NCBI GenBank assembly: GCA_964531735.1
Contig: CAZHGD010000039.1
Span: 1-51,424 of the forward strand
From: CAZHGD01 sp964531735
GTDB lineage: Bacteria > Armatimonadota > UBA10988
DNA: 51,424 nt
Direction of reading: 5' to 3'
Shown: one piece after another, positions 14,388 through 23,118 of the stretch
Layout of the letters: each line of letters begins with the position of its first letter
How positions within the stretch are numbered: the first letter of the stretch is position 1
Position numbers and translations under genes: made by a program
Notes under the pieces: model-generated
What the model saw: the letters and a program-made list of their open reading frames with translations, nothing else
Databases searched by the model: none
Told to the model about the DNA's origin: nothing

Positions 14388-17381
14388 TCACGGGCCGGTA
14401 CGCTTCACCGCGGTGACCGAACCCGGCTTCTCCTCGCCCACCGTGCCCTCGAGATTGTTGTCGCTCATCACGACATGCGCGCCCGGCGGGTCGATGGCGA
14501 AACCCACCGGCTTGTCGGGCGAGTTGCTCACCGGGTACCAGAAGTAGGCGTGGTTGCGGCGGAACACCACCTGGTCGCCGCCGTCGCCGAGGTGGAAGGC
14601 CGTCTCGGCGTCGCGGACCTGGGTGAACTCCACAATGGTGCCCGCAATCGACGGCGAGCGGTCACCCGTGGCGGCGCTGCCTTTGCGGCTGACGATCACC
14701 ACGCCATGGTGGCGGTTCCGCACAAAGCTGTTGTGCCGCAGCACGTTGCCCAGCGCCCGCGGGAACTCGATCGGCTGGCTGCGGTCGTCACCGCTGGTCA
14801 CCAGCGCCCCGTCGGAGCACTCCTCGGCGTAGTTGCCCTCGATGTGGTTGAAGAACAGCGGGCTGAGGCCGCGGTTCCAGGTCCGGGGCATCGAACTGGC
14901 CAGAGTGGTGCCGTTCGCGTAGAGGTAGAAGGCCGGCCGGCGCTGCCGCGCGATGCTGTTGGCGGCCGCCACGTTCTCGATGCACGAGATCCAGAGCTGA
15001 ATGCCCGTCATGCCGTCGGTGGCCTGGTTCGCCACGATCAGGTTCTGGTAGAACGCCGTGCCGACCGCCACCACGGAGCCAGGCCCCGGCGGCTCACGCC
15101 AGGCGCCTGCCAGCACCAGCCGCTCGCCCTCACGCCGCCGAACGCGCCGGCTCTGGCCCTGACCGCGGCCGCTGAACACGGTGACGTAGTACTCGTGGAT
15201 CGGCGGCTCCGGCGTGCGGTCGAAGCCGTCGGGCGGCCAGAACGGCGTCTCGTGGCCGGCCTGGTCATGCGCTAACTCGGTCCGCTTGACGCTGCCCAGG
15301 CGGTTGTCCAGCGTGGCCGGCACCGTCTTCGGCAGTGTCACGCTGTCGGCTGTGGCAGCAGCCAGGGGACCGAAGTACATCGTGCGATGGTTGCCCTCGA
15401 ACAGGATCATCTCGCCGACGTTCTGGTCGGTACCGGCGACGCCGCCGTGGCGCATCGGGCCCGCGCCGCGCCGCGCGCCCGGGCCGGCGGACGGCACCGT
15501 GCCGTTGCCACCGAACCAGTTGTGCGTGATGGACCCGCGGCCGGTCGACACCCAGATCAGCCGGCGAGCGGTCGGTCCGCCGGCCTCGGCGCCGGGCGGG
15601 CTGGCGAGGGTGTTGCCCTCGATCACGCACTCCTCCATCACCTCGCAGCGACCCAGGATCGCGGCCTCGGCGTTGCCGCCGAACCGCGTCACCGAGACCA
15701 GTTGGTTGTTCACCACCTGCGCTTGCCGAAGCCCGCTGAAGAACAGCGGTGCCCTACCCCACAACTCGCAGTTGCGCACCACGACGTCCTGCGCGAAGGC
15801 CAGGTGGACGGCCATGTTCTCGCCGTCTTTGCCCTCGAGGTCGGTCACGCGCACGCGCTCCAGCCGGCAGCGACTGACCCACTGCTGCGGCTGCGGATGC
15901 TGCACCAGCACGCCCACGGTGGCCTGCGGCGTGCCACTGACCGTCAGGTCGCGCAGTTCAGCGCCGTCACCGGCCAACCACACCACCGCCGAGCGACTGC
16001 CCGGCAGGACCCCCTCACGGGTGGTGAACCGCACCACGTCCTCGCCTTGCAGCACCAACACCTTGTCGCTGGGCACCGGCAGCGGCTCGTCACTCGGTGT
16101 ATAGGCGGCGTCCAGCGCGAAGACGAAGGCGTCGAGGTTGATGCCGCCGCCCTTGCGGTTGCGCCAGGTCAGGTGTCGGCGGCCTTTGGCCAGCTTGAGC
16201 TGCGCGCTCCGGGCCCACTTGAAGGTCCCGAAGCTGCCGGTGTTGGCCAGGTTCTCCAGCGGCACCGGCTCACCGTCGTCGGCCGCCAAGGTCATGTTGC
16301 CACTGACGCCCGGTTGGCCCCACGGCGCCATGTCGGTGGCATAGCGCAGCCAGACGCTCCAGGTGCCCTCGGCCGGCACCTCGAGCTCGTACTCCATGGT
16401 GTCGTTGACCGAATGCACGCGCCCGGGTCCTTCGTTCCACCGCGCCCCGCCCGGCGAGCAGAACCGGACGTCGTCGCGGTGGTCCAGTTGCAGCCGCGTT
16501 GCCGCGATCCCGGCGCCCTTCACCTGCACGCCGGCCGGCACGCGTAACGTCCCCTCCAGTGGATAGACGCCCGGCGCCAGCCGCACCTCGCCGTCGGCGC
16601 CGGCAAAGCTGTCCAGCAGCGGCTGCAGCCGCGTGCCCGGCGGCGGCGAAAGCACCTTGTGCGCGCTGATGCGGTTGGCCACGGTGAGCTTGACGGGCCC
16701 GCTCCAGCCCCATTCGCCGCCGCGACCGGCGTGGACCCACAGCTCATGGTCGCCCAAGGGCAGGTCCAGCGGCAGCGCCACCGTGACCGTGTACTTCTCG
16801 GCGCGCTCGACCGGCAGCCAGCGGCCTTGGTCGCCTTGCACCAACCACACAAACGCCGTGGTTCGGTCCGGCCGGCGAGCCAGGTCGCGCCCGAACAGAC
16901 GGATGGACGTGCCGGGCCGGGCATCGTTGGGCGTCACCCACCAGAGCTGCGGCGCGTTGAGCCGGATGGGCCGTGACCAGCCAGCCTCGTTCTTGGCCCA
17001 GACCAGCAGCGGGCCGTCGGCCGCGCCCTCGGGCACGGTGGCGAAGACGCTCCCCGGCGAGGCCAGATGCGTCTTCAGCGGCCACGCCTGGCCGCCGGCG
17101 GCGCGTCCGGCCCCCCAGGCGGACAACTCACTCGTCAGTCGCTCACCCACCAGATAGCAGGTCTCGTCTGGCCCGGCGTCGGCCGTGTGCTCGAAGATCC
17201 GCGGAGCACCCGCCGCCACCTCGGTCACGCCGACCGGTGCTCCCGAATAGGACCCGCCCGGCGCCGGCGGCTTGCCCGGCGGCACCGGCCAGCCCGCCGG
17301 CGCCGGCAACTGGAACTGCGCGTCAGCAACGGCCGCCGCCAGCAGGACACTGAGCACAGCCGCAACGGTCACCGGTGACAT
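14388..17381 (-). CDS. large secreted right-handed beta-helix protein
   Basis: A 997-residue exported protein. Residues 1-21 form a signal peptide (AVADA-Q). Two Ig/IPT-like beta domains (about 60-230) precede the region where GVYPLEGTLRVPAGVQVKGAG marks entry to a pectate-lyase-like right-handed beta-helix, the usual opening of PL/GH28-like folds. A carbohydrate-binding-like insert with SVWLRYATDMAPWGQPG sits near 340-440. Beta-helix rungs (VVRNCELWG, VVNNQL, VIEGNTLA, LIVANQ, HIEGNYAE) run to the C terminus. Substrate and mechanism cannot be assigned; polysaccharide lyase or hydrolase activity is plausible. It is the last of three minus-strand genes with gaps of 33 and 71 nt, after an M14 peptidase and a UROD-fold protein. 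Confidence 0.75.
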   Translation of the reverse strand: MSPVTVAAVLSVLLAAAVADAQFQLPAPAGWPVPPGKPPAPGGSYSGAPVGVTEVAAGAPRIFEHTADAGPDETCYLVGERLTSELSAWGAGRAAGGQAWPLKTHLASPGSVFATVPEGAADGPLLVWAKNEAGWSRPIRLNAPQLWWVTPNDARPGTSIRLFGRDLARRPDRTTAFVWLVQGDQGRWLPVERAEKYTVTVALPLDLPLGDHELWVHAGRGGEWGWSGPVKLTVANRISAHKVLSPPPGTRLQPLLDSFAGADGEVRLAPGVYPLEGTLRVPAGVQVKGAGIAATRLQLDHRDDVRFCSPGGARWNEGPGRVHSVNDTMEYELEVPAEGTWSVWLRYATDMAPWGQPGVSGNMTLAADDGEPVPLENLANTGSFGTFKWARSAQLKLAKGRRHLTWRNRKGGGINLDAFVFALDAAYTPSDEPLPVPSDKVLVLQGEDVVRFTTREGVLPGSRSAVVWLAGDGAELRDLTVSGTPQATVGVLVQHPQPQQWVSRCRLERVRVTDLEGKDGENMAVHLAFAQDVVVRNCELWGRAPLFFSGLRQAQVVNNQLVSVTRFGGNAEAAILGRCEVMEECVIEGNTLASPPGAEAGGPTARRLIWVSTGRGSITHNWFGGNGTVPSAGPGARRGAGPMRHGGVAGTDQNVGEMILFEGNHRTMYFGPLAAATADSVTLPKTVPATLDNRLGSVKRTELAHDQAGHETPFWPPDGFDRTPEPPIHEYYVTVFSGRGQGQSRRVRRREGERLVLAGAWREPPGPGSVVAVGTAFYQNLIVANQATDGMTGIQLWISCIENVAAANSIARQRRPAFYLYANGTTLASSMPRTWNRGLSPLFFNHIEGNYAEECSDGALVTSGDDRSQPIEFPRALGNVLRHNSFVRNRHHGVVIVSRKGSAATGDRSPSIAGTIVEFTQVRDAETAFHLGDGGDQVVFRRNHAYFWYPVSNSPDKPVGFAIDPPGAHVVMSDNNLEGTVGEEKPGSVTAVKRTGP

Positions 17382-17414
17382 GGGCGTCTCCAGCGGTCAC
17401 AGCCCGGGTGCGGT

Positions 17415-18476
17415 TCAGGTGTGGTCGACCAACCACTTCAGCGTCTCGTCGGCCTTCGCCTGACTGGGCGCCCAGCAGTTGTAGAACGCCAGGCGTGGAT
17501 CGAGCTCCTGGTGGAAGACCTTGATGTCCTCGCAGTTGCACGGAATCCAGAGGCTGGTGCCGGTGCTCTGGATGTGCTTGAGCAGGTCCATCCACTCGAT
17601 GAACGCCTTGTTCCGCGCCCCGGTCGTCCACTGGATGCAGTCGAGCCCGTCGATGGAGCACAGGTCATCGACATGCACCAGGCACTCCGGACCATCCAGG
17701 TGGTAGACGCAGTGGCCCAGGTAGCCGGCCTCTTCTTCCAGCGCCGGCATCACCCAGCGGCGGAAGTGCTCGGGACCGATCAGGGCGGCGAAGTCGCACT
17801 GAATGGTGTTGGTCTTCACCGGGTGATAGGCCGGCACCCAGCCCAGCGTGCCGTTGCGGGCCATGCGGCCGGCCTCGTAGATGGCGTCGTAGATCGGCCG
17901 GAACAGCCCGCGCACGTCGGCCATCGCCCGGTCGATGCTCTCGGGCTCCAGCACCAGGTCCAGGCACAGCTTCTCACCGCCGCGCATCGCCAGCAGCGTG
18001 TCCATGTTGCTGTGCAGGTCGATATGGCTCAGCACCAGCTTGTCCTGGCAGGCCTCGGCGAGTGCGTCCAGGAAGCTCAGGAACCGATGCCACCAGTAGT
18101 TGTCCGGGTCGAGCGTGATGGGCAGGCACTCGGCCCAGGTGTCCACGCACGGCACGGCCCAGTCGGTACCGTAGCCCTCGTCGGGGATGACCAGCTCACA
18201 GCCGAGGAACGCGGCCATCTGGTCGGGGCCGAAGCTGGGCACGTAGTGCGGAATGGAGTCACCAGCCCAGTAGACCGCCTCGACATGCGCCAGGACCTGG
18301 TCGATCACCGGCTGGAAGTCGCCCTTGGCACCGGCCAGATAGGGCGGGCCAGGGGGCACCTCGCGGCCGTCCTTCGGCGCGGTGATCACGCACACCGGCC
18401 GGTCGATGAGTTCCTGGTTCCAGAACGCCAGCCACCGCTGCTGCGCCTCTGCCAGGTCAGGCTTGTACTCGAGCAT
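17415..18476 (-). CDS. uroporphyrinogen decarboxylase-fold protein
   Basis: A 353-residue cytoplasmic protein of the UROD/MtaA TIM-barrel superfamily, of the subgroup often labelled trimethylamine corrinoid protein 2-like. Supporting blocks are WAGDSIPHYVPSFGPDQMAAF near the N terminus, YHLDGPECLVHVDDL, LDCIQWTTGA, and LWIPCNCED near the C terminus. True UROD substrate residues are not evident, so haem synthesis is unlikely; relatives include corrinoid methyltransferases and uncharacterised proteins near sugar-degradation genes. The ATG at 18476 was chosen over an upstream one at 18521 because the conserved protein starts at MLEYKPDL and GGAG lies about 10 nt before it. It sits between a secreted M14 peptidase and a secreted beta-helix protein. 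Confidence 0.7.
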   Translation of the reverse strand: MLEYKPDLAEAQQRWLAFWNQELIDRPVCVITAPKDGREVPPGPPYLAGAKGDFQPVIDQVLAHVEAVYWAGDSIPHYVPSFGPDQMAAFLGCELVIPDEGYGTDWAVPCVDTWAECLPITLDPDNYWWHRFLSFLDALAEACQDKLVLSHIDLHSNMDTLLAMRGGEKLCLDLVLEPESIDRAMADVRGLFRPIYDAIYEAGRMARNGTLGWVPAYHPVKTNTIQCDFAALIGPEHFRRWVMPALEEEAGYLGHCVYHLDGPECLVHVDDLCSIDGLDCIQWTTGARNKAFIEWMDLLKHIQSTGTSLWIPCNCEDIKVFHQELDPRLAFYNCWAPSQAKADETLKWLVDHT

Positions 18477-18547
18477 CGGTTCACGACTCCTATATGTTGA
18501 CGACCGACGTCCACGGGCCATCGCGCGGATACGCGCGCCCGCACCGA

Positions 18548-20290
18548 TTACCTTCCGCCGGTCGTGCTCTGGTAGAACTCGGCGATGCCCTCACCAAACG
18601 CGCGGCCCCAGTCGAGGTAGCCTTGCTGCGTACACTCGCCCTCGCCGAAGATCTCGATGCTGTAGGCCAGACGTGCCCCGGCCTCGTACTTCAGCCAGCC
18701 CGGCATCAGCCGGCGCACGTCGGTGTCGCCCATGGTGACGTAGTTGACCATCTTGCGCCAGAACGAGGGGCTGACCTTGCCCTGCAAGCGCTTGCCAATA
18801 GTCTGGCTGAGGCGCAGCGCGTCCGCCTCGGTCACCTCGTCGCAAATCTCCTTGCCGAACGACATGAACTGCGTCTGTCGCTCCGGCGTACACCAGCCGT
18901 GGAAGTCCATCACCAGTTCGAGGCGCTGACCCTCGGCGGCCAGCCCCTTCGCGAACCGCTCCACGGCCTGGGTCTCGGGCGCGGTGCCCAGACCCCACTG
19001 CCGGTTGAGGTTGCCGGCCGGGTGATAGCGGTTGCCGCCGGCAACACCATCCGGGTCCATCTGCGGCACCACATACACCACGAACCCGCGTCGGAGGTGG
19101 GCCGCACCGGCACTATCGCCCAGCAGGTAACGACACAGACCCTCCAGCGCCCAGGCGCCGGTGGTCTCCAGGTCATGCTGGAGCGTGGTGAACAGGATCG
19201 CCCGCTTGCCGGCGGCAGGCGTCTCGGGATCGGTGATGGCGTAGAGCCACTGGTCGCGACCGCCCGGCGTCTTGGCCAGCACCTTCGCGGTGAAGTAGCG
19301 GTTGCCGCGCTGGGCGGCGACGAAGCGCTCGATATGCTGCGGCGGGAACGGGTAGAACGAGGCCAGATACACCTCGTCGCGCTCAAACCGATGGCGGCAG
19401 GTGAGCACCGTGCCGTCGTCGTTCCATGACTTGTCGGTGATGGCGAACCAGGTCTCGCCATCGTAGCTGGCCACCGGCGAGCGCGTGCCGTTGCCACCGG
19501 TCGTGTCGCGGCTGAACGGCGCCGGGTTGACGTGGAACGTCAACTGGCGCCCGGCCACGCCCTTCGCCCGGAAGTGGAACCACAGGAACGGCGGCGCGGG
19601 CCGGTCCGCGGCGTGAGCCTGGAGGTAGAAGGTGTCCGGTCCGACGCGTTTGGTGGCACCCAGCGTGCCGTTGGCGAAGTCGGCGCTGAACTGCACGCCG
19701 CCCGGGTCGAGGGCCGGCATGAGGTCGAACCGAGCCGAGCCCGGCGGCTCGAAGCCCGGATTCTGGAGCCGGTTCGGCGCGCCCTCACGGTCCTCGCCGA
19801 ACCAGGCGTCGTCGTAGTAGACGGTGCCGACGCCGTGCAGGTAGAGCAACAGCCGCACCCGCACGGCCCCCTCCGGCACGGTCACGGTGCCGGCCAACGA
19901 CTGCCACTGGCCACCGGTCGCCAGCGCCTTGGCCGCCAACTCGCGGCGGCTCTTCTCACCGTCTCGGCCGTAGGAGTCGATCAGCAGGCTCGGGCGCCCG
20001 GTGGTCTCGGGTGCCGTCCGCCACCAGATGGTGTAGCGGTAGGGCTTGCCGGCCGGCACCGCGTTCTGGCGGTAGAACTCCTGGCTGAAGCAGGCCCGCG
20101 CACGGTTCTCGGCGGTGGTACCACGGATGTAGCCGCAGCCGCTGCCACCGTGTGGCTCGTCGAGTGCGCCACCCAGCCGATGGGTGGTACCCGTTGGGCA
20201 CGACGCTTGCCAGCCCGGCGGCGGACTGACCTCCTGCGCGCCCAGCGCCGCGGCGCAGCACAACCACCAGCCCACCAGAGCACCCGTCAT
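18548..20290 (-). CDS. secreted M14-family zinc carboxypeptidase
   Basis: A 580-residue exported metallopeptidase. A signal peptide (1-18, ALGA-Q) is followed by a carbohydrate-binding-like jelly roll (about 25-180) and the beta domain that precedes the catalytic part in cytosolic-carboxypeptidase-like M14 enzymes (about 185-325). Zinc ligands are visible as HDLE (His372, Glu375) and His464 in MDFHGW. NLNR supplies the substrate-binding Arg430, and Glu546 in YSIEIFGE is the likely catalytic base. All active-site residues are present. Its substrate may be peptidoglycan stem peptides, proteins or modified peptides. It heads a minus-strand set with the UROD-fold and beta-helix genes, and is divergent from the YncE-phosphoesterase gene. 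Confidence 0.82.
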   Translation of the reverse strand: MTGALVGWWLCCAAALGAQEVSPPPGWQASCPTGTTHRLGGALDEPHGGSGCGYIRGTTAENRARACFSQEFYRQNAVPAGKPYRYTIWWRTAPETTGRPSLLIDSYGRDGEKSRRELAAKALATGGQWQSLAGTVTVPEGAVRVRLLLYLHGVGTVYYDDAWFGEDREGAPNRLQNPGFEPPGSARFDLMPALDPGGVQFSADFANGTLGATKRVGPDTFYLQAHAADRPAPPFLWFHFRAKGVAGRQLTFHVNPAPFSRDTTGGNGTRSPVASYDGETWFAITDKSWNDDGTVLTCRHRFERDEVYLASFYPFPPQHIERFVAAQRGNRYFTAKVLAKTPGGRDQWLYAITDPETPAAGKRAILFTTLQHDLETTGAWALEGLCRYLLGDSAGAAHLRRGFVVYVVPQMDPDGVAGGNRYHPAGNLNRQWGLGTAPETQAVERFAKGLAAEGQRLELVMDFHGWCTPERQTQFMSFGKEICDEVTEADALRLSQTIGKRLQGKVSPSFWRKMVNYVTMGDTDVRRLMPGWLKYEAGARLAYSIEIFGEGECTQQGYLDWGRAFGEGIAEFYQSTTGGR

Positions 20291-20432
20291 CGGCCACCTT
20301 CCTCACCGCGCCCGTGGCGCTGACTATCGATACGCGCTCGCGAACCGCAGACCTTCCGGGCCGCACCCGGTCGAGACAGACGGAGGTACCGCCAAGAACA
20401 GGGCCAACTACCTGAGGACCTTGCCCGGGAGT

Positions 20433-23105
20433 ATGGCAGTGGCACGACGATGGCGGCACGGACTGATGGTGGCGGCGCTGGCAGGCGTTGCCATGACCAC
20501 AGCAGGCTCTGGTCCGCAGCAGCAGCTACGGGTTGGCCGCTTGGCGGGCGGCGAGTTGGTCGTCCCCGTCGGCCAAGTCGTGGCGCCGGTCGGCCGGCAG
20601 GTGGAGCTGCCCGGTCTGCGTCCGCAGGCGGTCGCGCTCAGCCCCGACGGCAAGCTGCTGGCCACGTCGGGCAAGACCAGCGAGCTGGTGCTGCTCGATC
20701 CGGCTGACGGAAGCCTCAAGGCCCGGATCCCGCTGCCCAACGACGCGCGGCGCGAGCCGAACCCACCGGTGGCCTCGGCCAACATCCTCCAGCCCGACAA
20801 GAAGGGGCAGCTCAGCTACACCGGCCTGGTCTTCTCGCCCGACGGTCGCCGCATCTATCTCAGCAACGTCAACGGCAGCGTCAAGGTCTTCGGCGTTGAG
20901 CCGAACGGCACCGTGAGCGGGCTCTACTCCATCGCGCTGCCGCCGGCGGGCGCGCCCCGCCGGCGCGACGAAATCCCGGCCGGGCTGGCGGTCTCCGCCG
21001 ACAACCAGCGGCTCTACGTCTGTGGCAACCTGTCCAATCGGCTGTTCGAGATCGAGGCCGCCAGCGGCAAGCTGTTGCGCACCTGGGACGTCGGCGTGGC
21101 ACCCTACGACGTGGTGCTCAACGGCGACCGAGCCTACATCTCGAACTGGGGCGGCCGCCGCCCCCGCCCGGGCGAACTGACCGGTCACGCCGGTCGCGGC
21201 ACCACAGTCAAGGTGGATGCGGTCCGCCATATCGCCAACGAGGGCTCCGTGTCGGTGATCGACCTGGCGGCCAACGCGGTGGCCGGCGAGGTCACTGCGC
21301 ACCTGCACGCCTGTGCGCTGGCGCTGTCACCCGACCGTCGCCACCTGGTCTGCGCCAACGCCGGCAGCGACAACCTGACCGTGATCGACACCCGTACCAA
21401 CCAGGTGGCCGAGACGATCTGGGCCAAATCGAGCCCCGCGGATCTGTTAGGCGCCCAGCCTTGTGCGCTGGCCTTCGACGCCGACGGCCGTCGCCTGTAT
21501 GCCGCCAACGGCACTCAGAACGCGGTGGCGGTCATCGACTTCAGCCCAGGCCGCTCGAAGCTGCGCGGCCTGGTGCCCGTCGGCTGGTTCCCCGGCGCGT
21601 TGGTCTTTGACGCCGCGCGCCGCCAGCTCTGTGTGGCGAACATCAAGGGCCTGCCGGCCGAGCCGCTCAAGCGCGGGACCACCACCGGCTACAACTCGCA
21701 CCAGTACTCCGGCTCGCTGACACTGCTGCCGGTGCCCACCGACCGCGAGCTGCCGCGGCTGACCGCCGCGGTCTACCGCGACAACGGTGAGACCCGCATT
21801 GCCGCCGCCCGGCTCCGCCCCCGGCCCAATCAGCCGCCGCGCGCCGTACCCGAGCGCATCGGCGAGCCCAGCCTGCTGAAGCACGTGGTCTACGTCATCA
21901 AGGAGAACCGCACCTACGACCAGGTGCTCGGCGACGTACGCGAGGGCAACGGCGAGCCCAGCCTCTGCGTCTTCGGCGCCGACGTCACGCCGAATCAGCA
22001 CCAGATGGTCCGCGATTTCGTGCTCCTGGACAACACCTACTGCTGCGGCATCTGCAGCGCCGACGGGCACCAGTGGACCGACACGGGCCTCGGCAACGAC
22101 TACCTGGAGCGCTCCTTCGCCGGCTGGCCGCGCAGCTACCCCGACGGCATGGAGCTGGACGACACCGACTCGCTGGCCTACGCCTCGTCCGGCTTCATCT
22201 GGGACAACGCCCTGGCCCATGGCGTCTCCATCTGGGACTTCGGCGAGTTCGCGATGCCGCATGTCCGCTGGAAGGACCCGGCCAAGCGCGGCCGGCCAAC
22301 CTGGACCGATGCCTACAACGAGTATCTCAACCCGACGGGCACGGTGCTCATCGGCAGCAAGCCCGGCATCGCCAGCCTGGCGCCCTACCTGCCCACCGAC
22401 TACATCGGCTGGGACATGGCCGTGCCGGACGTCTGGCGGGCGCAGTACATCGTCAAGCAGATCGAGGCCTGGGACCGCGCCGGCACCATGCCGTCGCTGA
22501 TCCTGATCTGCCTGCCCGACGACCACACCACCGGTACGTCGGCCGGCTTCCCGACGCCGAATGCAGCCGTCGCCGACAACGACCTGGCCTTCGGCCGCAT
22601 CGTCGAGGCCCTCGGCCGCAGCCGCTTCTGGAAGGACACGGTGGTCTTCGGCATCGAGGACGACCCGCAAGCCGGCTGGGACCATGTCAGCGGCTACCGC
22701 ACCACCGCCTACTGCGTCAGCCCGTACGCCAAGCGGCGCACGACGGTGAGCACCATGTACAGCACGGTCAGCCTGCTGCGGACCATCGAGCAGATCCTGG
22801 GCCTGCCACCCATGAACCAGCTCGACGCCTCGGCCACGCCGATGTTCGACTGCTTCACCGACCAGCCCGACTTCACACCGTTCCAGACTGTGCCGAACAA
22901 GGTGCCGCTGGACCAGATGAACCCCACGCCGAAGAAGATCAGCGACCGGCAACTGCGCCGTGACGCCATCGTCTCGGCCAAGCTCGACCTGCGGCTGCCA
23001 GATCGGGCGCCGGAGGATGTGCTCAACCGGATCCTTTGGCGCGCAACCAAGGGCACGGCGGTGCCCTACCCGACCTGGGCGGTGCAGATGGTGGATGACG
23101 ACTGA
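20433..23105 (+). CDS. YncE-type beta-propeller fused to a phosphoesterase domain
   Basis: An 890-residue exported protein. An N-terminal signal (about 1-25, GLMVAALAGVAMTTAG) is followed by a seven-bladed YVTN/YncE-like propeller (about 45-460) with repeated ALSPDGKLLATSG, VFSPDGRRIYLSN, LAVSADNQRLYVCG and ALAFDADGRRLYAAN blades. Residues about 475-800 are an alkaline-phosphatase-superfamily phosphoesterase (phospholipase C/acid phosphatase-like): VIKENRTYDQVLG at 488-500, LPDDHTTG near 695, and EDDPQAGWDHV near 742 carry the metal-binding acidic residues and His. The architecture is common in soil bacteria, and its substrates are unknown. ATG 20433 starts the hydrophobic leader; ribosome binding is weak, and an ATG at 20466 is an alternative. 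Confidence 0.82.
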   Translation: MAVARRWRHGLMVAALAGVAMTTAGSGPQQQLRVGRLAGGELVVPVGQVVAPVGRQVELPGLRPQAVALSPDGKLLATSGKTSELVLLDPADGSLKARIPLPNDARREPNPPVASANILQPDKKGQLSYTGLVFSPDGRRIYLSNVNGSVKVFGVEPNGTVSGLYSIALPPAGAPRRRDEIPAGLAVSADNQRLYVCGNLSNRLFEIEAASGKLLRTWDVGVAPYDVVLNGDRAYISNWGGRRPRPGELTGHAGRGTTVKVDAVRHIANEGSVSVIDLAANAVAGEVTAHLHACALALSPDRRHLVCANAGSDNLTVIDTRTNQVAETIWAKSSPADLLGAQPCALAFDADGRRLYAANGTQNAVAVIDFSPGRSKLRGLVPVGWFPGALVFDAARRQLCVANIKGLPAEPLKRGTTTGYNSHQYSGSLTLLPVPTDRELPRLTAAVYRDNGETRIAAARLRPRPNQPPRAVPERIGEPSLLKHVVYVIKENRTYDQVLGDVREGNGEPSLCVFGADVTPNQHQMVRDFVLLDNTYCCGICSADGHQWTDTGLGNDYLERSFAGWPRSYPDGMELDDTDSLAYASSGFIWDNALAHGVSIWDFGEFAMPHVRWKDPAKRGRPTWTDAYNEYLNPTGTVLIGSKPGIASLAPYLPTDYIGWDMAVPDVWRAQYIVKQIEAWDRAGTMPSLILICLPDDHTTGTSAGFPTPNAAVADNDLAFGRIVEALGRSRFWKDTVVFGIEDDPQAGWDHVSGYRTTAYCVSPYAKRRTTVSTMYSTVSLLRTIEQILGLPPMNQLDASATPMFDCFTDQPDFTPFQTVPNKVPLDQMNPTPKKISDRQLRRDAIVSAKLDLRLPDRAPEDVLNRILWRATKGTAVPYPTWAVQMVDDD

Positions 23106-23118
23106 GCCAGCCGGCCGG

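Noticed and set aside
17415..18476. hemE (true uroporphyrinogen decarboxylase)
   Set aside because: Overall fold blocks fit the superfamily, but the characteristic N-terminal substrate motif of HemE was not found and neighbours are unrelated to haem synthesis.
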